NCBI GenBank assembly: GCA_012269805.1
Contig: JAAXJP010000649.1
Span: forward strand, 1 to 5,417
From: Rubrivirga sp.
Lineage (GTDB): Bacteria > Bacteroidota > Rhodothermia > Rhodothermales > Rubricoccaceae
Direction of reading: 5' to 3'
Length of the DNA stretch: 5,417 bases
Both the position numbers and the translations under genes were made by a program. Below the pieces are notes generated by a model, which was given only the letters and a program-made list of their open reading frames with translations, was not told the DNA's origin and did not search any database. Positions 1 to 5,417 of this stretch are shown one piece after another. The stretch's first letter is position 1. The number at the start of each line of letters is the position of its first letter.

Positions 1-116
1 CTGCGGGTCTCCTCTCGCCAAATGTACAGCCGGAGGGCGAGTGCCGAGGTGGGGCGCGCGAACCCGCCGGCGCCTCGCGGGTAGGCCGCGTCACATTCCG
101 GTAACACGCCCGCCCT
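1..116. other. Leader upstream of the MgtC/DUF4010 gene; no gene recognised
   Basis: No protein or RNA gene can be supported here. Two + strand frames are open from the window edge, one to TAG at 82-84 and one to TAA at 102-104. Either could be the last residues of an upstream gene, but both translate to low-complexity Arg/Ala/Gly/Pro-rich peptides that I do not recognise. Two modest inverted repeats are visible: CTCGCC at 14-19 with GGCGAG at 36-41 (16-base spacer), and ACCCGC at 62-67 with GCGGGT at 77-82 (9-base loop). I see no convincing -35/-10 pair and no Bacteroidota-type TAnnTTTG box, although a promoter for the following gene could lie here. Confidence 0.5.
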
Positions 117-1412
117 GTGCCCTCCGACCCCGTCGCCATTCTCGGCCGCTTCGGCGCGGCCCTCGCGCTCGGCCTCCTCATCGGGACCCAGCGGGAGTTC
201 CAGCACCGCCGCGAGGAGAACGGTGCCTCGTCGCCCTACGCCGGCATCCGAACGTTCCCGCTCCTGGCGCTGATGGGCGGGCTCGGGGCGGTCCTCTCGG
301 CCGCGTTCGGCAGCCCGTGGATCCTGGCGGCCGTGCTGCTGGCCGTCGGCGCGTTCGCGGTCGCGGCGTACCGAGCGGGCGTGGCCCGCGGTGACACGGG
401 GCTCACGACGGAGGTCGCGGTCTTCGTGACGGCGCTGCTCGGCGCGCTCTGCCTCACCGCCGACCTCGGCGTCGTCGTGGCCGTGGGCGTGGCCGTCGCG
501 ATCCTCCTCGAGCTCAAGCCCGAGTCGCGGCGGTTCGTGAGGGCGCTCAAGGAGGACGAGCTCGAGGCGGCGCTCAAGTTCGCCGCCGTCAGCGCGCTCA
601 TCCTGCCCGTCCTCCCCGACGAGACGTACGGCCCGCCGCCGTTCGACGTGGTCAGCCCGTTCAAGGTGTGGCTGATGGTCGTGTTCATCTCGGGCATCTC
701 GTTCCTCGGCTACGTCCTCACGAAGGTGGTCGGCGCCACGCGCGGCGTCGGGCTGACGGGCCTCGTCGGCGGGCTGGCGTCGTCGACAGCAACGACGCTG
801 TCGTTCGCGGAGCGGAGCAAGGCGAAGGCGGCGCTGTCCGGGGCGCTCGCGATGGGCGTGTTCGCGGCGTGGGCCGTCATGTTCGCCCGCGTGCTCGTCG
901 AGGCGGGCGTGGTGAACCCCGCGCTCCTCGGCGCCGTCTGGCCCGCGATCACGGCCGGTGGCGTGGCCGGCCTCGCCTACGCCGCGTTCCTGTGGGTCCG
1001 GAACCGCAAGGCCGAGGAGGAGGGCGAGGCCGACCCCGAGGAGGAGGCGGCGTTCACGAACCCGTTCGAGCTCAAGTCGGCGCTCGCGTTCGGCGCGCTC
1101 TACGCCGTGATCCTGGTCGGCTCGAAGGCCGCCGAGATGTACCTCGGGACGACCGGCCTCTACGCCTCGGCCATCGCCTCGGGCCTGGCCGACGTCGACG
1201 CCGTGACGCTCTCGATGGCGGAGCTCAGCCGGCCCGGCGGGTCGGTCGGCCTCGACACGGCGGCGACCGCGGTCACGCTGGCGGCGGCCTCGAACACGGT
1301 CGTAAAGGGCGGGATCGTGGTCGCGACGGGCTCGGCCGCGATGCGGAAGGCGATCATTCCCGGCACGGCGCTCGTGCTCGCGGCGATGCTGGTCGTCGGC
1401 TGGCTGGTGTGA
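117..1412 (+). CDS. MgtC/SapB family membrane protein with DUF4010 domain
   Basis: This is a polytopic inner-membrane protein of 431 residues. Residues 8-130 resemble the MgtC/SapB N-terminal domain: GLLIGTQRE at 19-27 and GIRTF at 43-47 match its conserved G-x-x-IG-x-x-RE and G-x-RT signatures. Residues of about 150-430 match DUF4010, including GLVGGLASSTATTLSFAE (215-232) and SGLADVDAVTLSMAEL (355-370). I count roughly 11-12 hydrophobic segments and one strongly acidic loop at about 299-312. The GTG start at 117 is well fixed: an in-frame TAA lies at 102-104, and this is the first start codon after it. The hydrophobic N-terminus begins immediately, as is usual in the family. There is no Shine-Dalgarno. 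MgtC itself is linked to growth in low magnesium and to virulence, but the function of the DUF4010 branch is not established. Transport or membrane regulation is possible; the substrate is unknown. The gene lies 88 bases before the reductase gene, with no clear functional link. Confidence 0.9.
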   Translation: MPSDPVAILGRFGAALALGLLIGTQREFQHRREENGASSPYAGIRTFPLLALMGGLGAVLSAAFGSPWILAAVLLAVGAFAVAAYRAGVARGDTGLTTEVAVFVTALLGALCLTADLGVVVAVGVAVAILLELKPESRRFVRALKEDELEAALKFAAVSALILPVLPDETYGPPPFDVVSPFKVWLMVVFISGISFLGYVLTKVVGATRGVGLTGLVGGLASSTATTLSFAERSKAKAALSGALAMGVFAAWAVMFARVLVEAGVVNPALLGAVWPAITAGGVAGLAYAAFLWVRNRKAEEEGEADPEEEAAFTNPFELKSALAFGALYAVILVGSKAAEMYLGTTGLYASAIASGLADVDAVTLSMAELSRPGGSVGLDTAATAVTLAAASNTVVKGGIVVATGSAAMRKAIIPGTALVLAAMLVVGWLV

Positions 1413-1500
1413 GCGATCCCGCGCTCGCCGACAGGCGCCCGCAGTTCAGGGGCACCCCGGAGAGCGTTCGGCGTGTGAGGCGTCCCCCACCGACAACTCT
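1413..1500. other. Gap between the DUF4010 and reductase genes
   Basis: This 88-base gap contains no ORF of note and no rho-independent terminator. A short inverted repeat overlaps the upstream stop codon: GAGCG (1411-1415) and CGCTC (1422-1426) around a 6-base loop. No recognisable promoter boxes and no purine-rich ribosome binding site precede the GTG at 1501. The gap is long enough for a promoter, so the two genes need not be cotranscribed. Confidence 0.45.
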
Positions 1501-2817
1501 GTGCGCCGGACCGTCTTCGGCTTTTTCTGGATCGGCCTGTACCTGCTCGTGGCGCTCGCCCCGATCGGGCTCATGCTCGCCCCGCCCGTCCCGACGGGCC
1601 GGTCGTTCTGGGTCGAGATGTCGGTCGCGCTCGGGTTCGTCGGGCTGACCCAGATCGGCATCCAGTTCGTCCTCATCGCGCGGTTCCAGCCGCTGACGTA
1701 CCCCTACGGGATCGACGTCGTCCTGAAGTACCACCGCCAGATCGCCCTCGTGGCGATCGGGTTCATCCTGCTCCACCCGGTGCTGATCCTCGTCGAGCAC
1801 CCGGCGCGCCTCGCGCTCCTCAACCCGTTCGGGGGGACGTGGGCGAGCAAGCTCGGGCTGGCGGCCGTCGCGGCGCTCGTCGCGCTGGCGGCGACGGCCG
1901 TCTGGCGCGAGAAGTGGAAGATCCCGTACGAGGCGTGGCGGGTCACGCACACGGCGCTCGGCGTGGCCGCCCTCGTCTTCGCGCAAGCCCACGTGTCGCT
2001 GGCGGGCCTCTACGTGAACACGCTCTGGAAGCAGGTCCTCTGGGTCGCCTCGAGCCTCGCGCTCGTCGGGCTCGTGGCCTACCTCCGCCTGGTGAAGCCG
2101 TGGCTCCAAAAGCGCCGCCCGTGGCGGGTCGTCGGGGTCCGCGACGAGGGCGGCGGGACGGTCGACGTCGACATCGAGGCGGTGGGGCACGACGGGCTCT
2201 CCTTCGAGCCGGGCCAGTTCGCGTGGGTCAAGGTCGGAGACACGCCTTTCACGGTCGAGGAGCACCCGTACTCGTTCGCGTCGAGCGCCGAGGAGCCGAC
2301 CCGACTTTCGTTCGGGGTCAAGGCGCTCGGCGACTTTTCGGAACGGCTCCAGGGGCTCGAAGAGGGGACGACGGTCTACCTCGACGGCCCGCACGGGGCG
2401 TTCTCCGTCGATCGGGCCCAGGCTCCGGGGTACGTGTTCATCGCCGGCGGCGTCGGGATCACGCCGATCATGAGCTTTCTCCACACGCTCGCCGACCGCG
2501 GCGACCCGCGCCCGCTCCTCCTCATCTACAGCACGAACACCGAGGACGAGCTGGCCTACAGCGAGGAGATCGAGGCGCTGAAAGAGCGGCTCGACCTCGA
2601 GACCGTGTTCGTCCTGGAGGAGCCCCCGCACGACTGGGCCGCCGAGGAGGGCCGCGTGACGGGTGAGCTGCTGGACCGGCGGCTGCCGAAGGAGCGGTTC
2701 GTCCGGCGGTTCTTCGTGTGCGGCCCGCCGCCGATGATGGAGGCCGTCGAGGAGGCCCTCCTTGCGCACGGCGTGCCCCCGTCCCACGTCCACCTCGAGA
2801 AGTTCGCCCTGGCCTGA
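1501..2817 (+). CDS. Ferric reductase/NADPH-oxidase-like transmembrane flavocytochrome b
   Basis: This 438-residue protein is predicted to move electrons from cytosolic NAD(P)H through FAD and two hemes b across the inner membrane. Six hydrophobic segments lie at about 4-26, 41-60, 79-98, 114-134, 150-169 and 177-197. Segments 3 and 5 carry histidine pairs H78/H92 and H150/H164, each 14 residues apart. This is the expected bis-histidine layout, with H78/H150 holding the inner heme and H92/H164 the outer one. The FAD-binding domain covers about 205-300 and contains HPYSFAS at 255-261 (FAD motif). The NAD(P)-binding domain covers about 310-430, with AGGVGITP (315-322), CGPPPMM (407-413) and the C-terminal HLEKF. 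There is no 2Fe-2S domain. The start is GTG 1501, directly before helix 1; the next Met (25) would remove that helix. The acceptor could be ferric iron, oxygen, a quinone or a cytochrome; sequence alone does not decide. The cytochrome c gene follows after 38 bases and is probably cotranscribed. Confidence 0.9.
   Translation: MRRTVFGFFWIGLYLLVALAPIGLMLAPPVPTGRSFWVEMSVALGFVGLTQIGIQFVLIARFQPLTYPYGIDVVLKYHRQIALVAIGFILLHPVLILVEHPARLALLNPFGGTWASKLGLAAVAALVALAATAVWREKWKIPYEAWRVTHTALGVAALVFAQAHVSLAGLYVNTLWKQVLWVASSLALVGLVAYLRLVKPWLQKRRPWRVVGVRDEGGGTVDVDIEAVGHDGLSFEPGQFAWVKVGDTPFTVEEHPYSFASSAEEPTRLSFGVKALGDFSERLQGLEEGTTVYLDGPHGAFSVDRAQAPGYVFIAGGVGITPIMSFLHTLADRGDPRPLLLIYSTNTEDELAYSEEIEALKERLDLETVFVLEEPPHDWAAEEGRVTGELLDRRLPKERFVRRFFVCGPPPMMEAVEEALLAHGVPPSHVHLEKFALA
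1505..1526 (+). terminator. Terminator-like hairpin plus T5 inside the reductase 5' codons (tentative)
   Basis: GCCGGA (1505-1510) can pair with TTCGGC (1516-1521), including one G-U pair, around a 5-base loop. Five T residues follow directly at 1522-1526. This is the one stem followed by a T-tract that I found in the window, and it starts two bases after the GTG codon. It could act as an attenuator or as a terminator of upstream transcription. However, the T-tract simply encodes two Phe residues of the first transmembrane helix, so coincidence is a strong alternative. Confidence 0.2.
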
Positions 2818-2833
2818 GCCCACAGGCTCAGGC
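2812..2833 (+). other. Strong stem-loop containing the reductase stop codon
   Basis: GCCTGAGCC (2812-2820) and GGCTCAGGC (2825-2833) form a perfect 9-bp stem with a CACA loop. The reductase TGA (2815-2817) lies in the left arm, and the cytochrome c ATG is 22 bases after the right arm. No T-tract follows, so this is not a standard intrinsic terminator. It could be a partial terminator, a barrier to 3' exonuclease, or a structure tuning the ratio of the two proteins. The pairing is certain; the role is inferred. Confidence 0.6.
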
Positions 2834-2855
2834 TCGCGGCGGCCCCTCTCACTCC

Positions 2856-3473
2856 ATGCGCCACCTCCTCGCCAACGCCGTCACCTACGCGCTCGTCGCG
2901 GGCCTCGTGCTCGGGGCCGCCCTCTTCGCGTGGGCCCGGAGCGCGCAGCTCGTGGTCGCGACCGAGGCCGACGTCGAGCCGTCCCGGACAATTCCCCCCG
3001 CGAGCGTGACCGCGTTTGAGTGGAGGGCGTTCGGCGAGGACACGTACCTCCGCAACTGCCAGAACTGCCACACGGTCGACGGGTCCGGCCGGGGGATGTA
3101 CCCGCCGGTCCAGAACCAGGCGGCCCACCTCCGGGCCGACGGCGGGCGCGGCTACCTCGTCGACCTCGTGCTCTACGGGCTCTACACGGGCGACTACGGC
3201 GCCCCGATGCCGCCGATGCCGGAGCTCAGCGACGCCGAGGTCGCGGCGGTCACGAACTACGTCCTCGTCCGGTTCGCCGCGGAGGGGAGGGCGCCCGGCC
3301 GGCCCCGGCTCTACGTCCCGCGCGACGTGGCCGAGCGCCGGGGGCGGGGGCTGAGCGAGCGCGACGTGGCCGCGACGCGCCCGGCGGTCCCCTCGGCCGA
3401 GGCGTTGGGCCGGGGCGTCCGCGTGCCCCTCGACACCGACGCGCCGGCCGTCCCGGAGGGCGAGGACGAGTAG
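2856..3473 (+). CDS. Membrane-anchored monoheme c-type cytochrome
   Basis: This 205-residue class I cytochrome c carries one covalent heme. Residues 8-28 form a single hydrophobic N-terminal helix with no obvious cleavage site, so it is probably an uncleaved anchor with the rest exported. The heme site is CQNCH at 68-72. The fold continues through GMYPPVQN (80-87) to LSDAEVAAVTNYVLVRF (124-140). The sixth heme ligand is probably Met118 or Met121 in MPPMPELSD; the sequence does not settle which. Residues from about 145 to 205 form a low-complexity tail, Arg/Pro-rich and then acidic at the end, outside the usual domain. The ATG at 2856 is chosen because it sits just before the anchor helix; the in-frame upstream extension is Pro/Arg-rich and overlaps the reductase gene. 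There is no Shine-Dalgarno. Being 38 bases after the reductase gene, it may accept electrons from it, but a terminal oxidase or another partner is also possible. Confidence 0.88.
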   Translation: MRHLLANAVTYALVAGLVLGAALFAWARSAQLVVATEADVEPSRTIPPASVTAFEWRAFGEDTYLRNCQNCHTVDGSGRGMYPPVQNQAAHLRADGGRGYLVDLVLYGLYTGDYGAPMPPMPELSDAEVAAVTNYVLVRFAAEGRAPGRPRLYVPRDVAERRGRGLSERDVAATRPAVPSAEALGRGVRVPLDTDAPAVPEGEDE

Positions 3474-3575
3474 GCGCCAGGCTGGGCGCGCGTGCCGGCG
3501 GCGGCCTGCCATTCGCGCCGGTACGGATCCCGGAGGCGCCCTCCGCCATTTCCATGGCCCCCGCCCGCGAGCCCC
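3474..3575. other. Gap between the cytochrome c and nadE genes
   Basis: No gene is visible in these 102 bases. A short inverted repeat follows the cytochrome stop codon directly: GCGCC (3474-3478) and GGCGC (3485-3489) with a 6-base loop and no T-tract. A GTG at 3492 is in frame with nadE and an ATG at 3554 is out of frame with it; neither is a credible nadE start. A promoter could be present, but no boxes stand out. Confidence 0.4.
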
Positions 3576-5312
3576 ATGCGCATCGCCCTCTGCCAGATCA
3601 ACCCCACCGTCGGCGACCTCGCCGGCAACGTCGAGCGGATCCTCCGGGACGCCCGCCGGGCCGCCGAGGCGGGCGCCGGCCTCGCCGTCTTCCCCGAGCT
3701 CTGCGTCACGGGCTACCCGCCGCAGGACCTCCTCGACCGGCCGGACTTTCTCGACGACGTCGACGCGGCCGTCGAGCACCTCGCCCGCCGGCTCCCCCCC
3801 GGCCTCGGCGCGCTCGTGGGGGCCCCCGTTCGGAACGAGACGCCCGTCGGAAAGCGGCTCTTCAACACGGCCCTCCTGCTGGCCGACGGCGACGTCGTCG
3901 ACGCGACGTCGAAGACGCTCCTGCCCACCTACGACGTGTTCGACGAGTACCGCTACTTCGAGCCGTGCCCCGAGCGGAAGACGATGGAGTGGGGCGGCCT
4001 TCGGCTCGGCGTCCACCTCTGCGAGGACATGTGGAATAACGAGGAGCAGGCGCCGTACCACCTCTACGCCGCGAACCCCATCGACGAGCTGGCGGCGCTC
4101 GGGATCGACCTGTTCGTCAACCTCTCGGCCAGCCCGTTCGCGACCGGCAAGCCGGCCGAGCGGCGCCTGCTGATCCACGAGAGCTGTCGCGAGCACGGCG
4201 TGCCGTTCGTCTACGTCAACCAGGTCGGGGCGAACACGGAGCTGATCTTCGACGGCGACAGCCAGGTCCAGAGCGCCGAGGGCGAGGTGCTCTGGCACGC
4301 GCCGCTCTTCGAGGAGGCGTTCGTCGTCTGGGACCCCGACGCGCCCGGCGCCCCGGTCGGGTCTGCCGACCTCGGGACCGAGGCGGAGGAGACGACGGCG
4401 CAGATCCACGACGCCCTCGTCCTCGGCGTCCGCGACTACGTGCAGAAGACGGGGGAGGGCGTGTTCGAGAAGGCCCTCGTCGGGCTGAGCGGCGGGATCG
4501 ACTCGGCGGTCACGTGCGCGATCGCCGCCGAGGCGCTCGGGCCGGACCGCGTCGTCGGCGTGACGATGCCGTCGGCCTACTCGTCGTCGGGCTCCGTCGA
4601 CGACTCGCGCGCGCTCGCCGAGAACCTCGGCATCGAGTTCCACGAGGTCGCGATCCGCCCGGCCGTCGATGCGTTCGAAGGCATGCTGGCGCCGCTGTTC
4701 GAGGGGACCGAGGAGGGCGTGGCCGAGGAGAACGTCCAGGCCCGGAGCCGCGGCCTCACGCTCATGGCGATCTCGAACAAGTTCGGCCACCTCCTCCTCA
4801 CGACCGGCAACAAGTCGGAGATGGCCGTCGGCTACGCGACGCTCTACGGCGACATGTCGGGCGGGCTGGCCGTCCTGTCGGACGTGCTCAAGACGGAGGT
4901 CTACCGCGTCGCCGAGCACATCAACGCGCGCGCCGGCCGGGAGGTCATCCCGCGCAGCACGATCACGAAGCCGCCGTCGGCCGAGCTCCGGCCGGGGCAG
5001 GTCGACCAGGACTCGTTGCCGCCGTACGACGTGCTCGACGCGATCCTCGTCGGCTACGTCGAAGATCACCTCTCGCCGGAGGGGATCGCGCGGGAGGCCG
5101 GCTTCGACCTCGCCCTCGTCGAGCGCGTGGCGCGGATGGTGGACCGGAACGAGTACAAGCGGCGCCAGGCGGCGCCGGGCCTCCGGGTGTCGGGCAAGGC
5201 GTTCGGCTCCGGCCGCCGGCTCCCCATCGTCATGCAGCGGACGCGCGTCGACGCCGCGGGCCACGCGGAGACGGTCGAGGGCGCGCCCGCCTCGGCGGCC
5301 GTCGACGCCTGA
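3576..5312 (+). CDS. nadE: Glutamine-dependent NAD+ synthetase
   Basis: This cytosolic enzyme catalyses the last step of NAD+ synthesis, ATP-dependent amidation of deamido-NAD+ using ammonia released from glutamine (EC 6.3.5.1). It has 578 residues, normal for the two-domain form. The N-terminal nitrilase-type glutaminase (about 1-260) shows the full Glu-Lys-Cys triad: E41 in FPELCVTGYP, K113 in SKTLLPTYDVFDE and C149 in HLCEDMW. The synthetase domain (about 275-555) has the ATP P-loop SGGIDS (305-310), LTTGNKSE (408-415), GDMSGG (425-430) and KPPSAELRPGQ.DQDSLPPYD (465-484). A short Ala/Val-rich tail follows about residue 556. The ATG at 3576 begins the canonical MRIALCQINPTVGD. The in-frame GTG at 3492 would add 28 Pro/Arg-rich residues that do not look like this family. 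No Shine-Dalgarno is seen. The gene is a housekeeping one; its 102-base gap from the cytochrome gene leaves cotranscription open. Confidence 0.96.
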   Translation: MRIALCQINPTVGDLAGNVERILRDARRAAEAGAGLAVFPELCVTGYPPQDLLDRPDFLDDVDAAVEHLARRLPPGLGALVGAPVRNETPVGKRLFNTALLLADGDVVDATSKTLLPTYDVFDEYRYFEPCPERKTMEWGGLRLGVHLCEDMWNNEEQAPYHLYAANPIDELAALGIDLFVNLSASPFATGKPAERRLLIHESCREHGVPFVYVNQVGANTELIFDGDSQVQSAEGEVLWHAPLFEEAFVVWDPDAPGAPVGSADLGTEAEETTAQIHDALVLGVRDYVQKTGEGVFEKALVGLSGGIDSAVTCAIAAEALGPDRVVGVTMPSAYSSSGSVDDSRALAENLGIEFHEVAIRPAVDAFEGMLAPLFEGTEEGVAEENVQARSRGLTLMAISNKFGHLLLTTGNKSEMAVGYATLYGDMSGGLAVLSDVLKTEVYRVAEHINARAGREVIPRSTITKPPSAELRPGQVDQDSLPPYDVLDAILVGYVEDHLSPEGIAREAGFDLALVERVARMVDRNEYKRRQAAPGLRVSGKAFGSGRRLPIVMQRTRVDAAGHAETVEGAPASAAVDA

Positions 5313-5313
5313 C

Positions 5314-5353
5314 GCCGGCACACCGGCCCCGTCCGCCTCGGCGCCGAGGCGGA
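5314..5353 (+). terminator. Tandem inverted repeats after nadE, possible transcription end
   Basis: Two stem-loops follow the nadE stop codon. The first pairs GCCGG (5314-5318) with CCGGC (5323-5327) around a CACA loop. The second is a perfect 22-base palindrome at 5332-5353; it can fold as a 9-bp stem, TCCGCCTCG with CGAGGCGGA, around GCGC. No T-tract follows, so termination would need Rho or occur inefficiently. The second element could equally be a dimeric protein-binding site for a downstream gene beyond the window. Confidence 0.4.
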
Positions 5354-5417
5354 GAGCCCGGATTCTGCGAGGACGCGGCGAAGTGGGAACAGGCGGGCTG
5401 GACGCGCGCTTTCCGAC
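5354..5417. other. Right edge, no gene recognised
   Basis: These 64 bases show no convincing start codon context, coding signal or promoter. They probably belong to the intergenic region before the next gene. Confidence 0.4.

Noticed and set aside
1..104. C-terminal end of a gene entering from the left, or a short peptide gene from ATG 22
   Set aside because: Two frames are open from the edge, but neither translation is recognisable and the segment is too short to show coding bias.
668..1648. A 326-codon + strand frame overlapping the DUF4010 and reductase genes
   Set aside because: It is an Arg/Gly-rich out-of-frame translation of two recognised genes and has no domain of its own.
1354..2823. 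A 489-codon open frame on the - strand opposite the reductase gene
   Set aside because: It has the same cause as the longer antisense frame: an Arg/Asp/Glu/Val-rich translation with no membrane segments or motifs, opposite a gene with clear catalytic motifs.
2718..2855. Upstream in-frame start for the cytochrome c gene
   Set aside because: It would overlap the reductase gene by 100 bases and place 46 Pro/Arg-rich residues before the anchor helix, which would harm export.
3297..3304. GGCCGGCC octamer palindrome in the cytochrome gene
   Set aside because: It is expected by chance in GC-rich coding sequence and simply falls within ordinary codons.
3492..3575. N-terminal extension of NadE from the in-frame GTG at 3492
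   Set aside because: The 28 added residues are Pro/Arg-rich and unlike the family, whereas ATG 3576 opens directly with the conserved MRIALCQIN.
2556..5321. A 921-codon open frame on the - strand across nadE, the cytochrome gene and the end of the reductase gene
   Set aside because: It lies opposite three well-recognised genes. Its translation is dominated by Arg, Val, Asp, Glu, Ala and Gly with no recognisable domain. Very high GC3 removes antisense stop codons, which explains the open frame.

Overview
This window comes from a very GC-rich bacterial chromosome (I estimate roughly 70% G+C by eye). It carries four complete protein genes, all on the + strand, separated by gaps of 38 to 102 bases. 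None of the four start codons (GTG, GTG, ATG, ATG) has a recognisable Shine-Dalgarno sequence upstream. SD-poor initiation is a known habit of the Bacteroidota/Rhodothermota group. Together with the extreme GC3 and the gene content, it makes a GC-rich Rhodothermota-like marine bacterium my best guess. This is inference only; no taxonomic marker is present.

Layout: 1-116 is a leader with no recognised gene. 117-1412 encodes a 431-residue polytopic membrane protein with an MgtC/SapB-like N-terminus and a DUF4010 C-terminal half. 1501-2817 encodes a 438-residue ferric-reductase/NADPH-oxidase superfamily protein with six predicted helices, two bis-histidine heme-b sites, and FAD and NAD(P)H domains. 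2856-3473 encodes a 205-residue membrane-anchored monoheme cytochrome c. 3576-5312 encodes a 578-residue glutamine-dependent NAD+ synthetase (NadE) with an intact nitrilase-type triad and ATP P-loop. 5313-5417 holds two successive inverted repeats and no recognised gene.

How they may work together: the reductase should take electrons from cytosolic NAD(P)H through FAD and two hemes b to the outer face of the inner membrane. The next gene, 38 bases on, encodes a cytochrome c whose heme domain should sit on that same face. The pair therefore looks like a small electron-export module. NadE makes the NAD+ pool that feeds it, but as a housekeeping enzyme it may be only a neighbour. The MgtC/DUF4010 protein has no demonstrated link to the others.

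I found no CRISPR array, tRNA, rRNA, mobile element or obvious novel defence system. The more unusual points are the reductase-cytochrome pair, a strong hairpin that contains the reductase stop codon, inverted repeats at or just after every stop codon without U-tracts, and a terminator-like hairpin plus T5 inside the first codons of the reductase gene.
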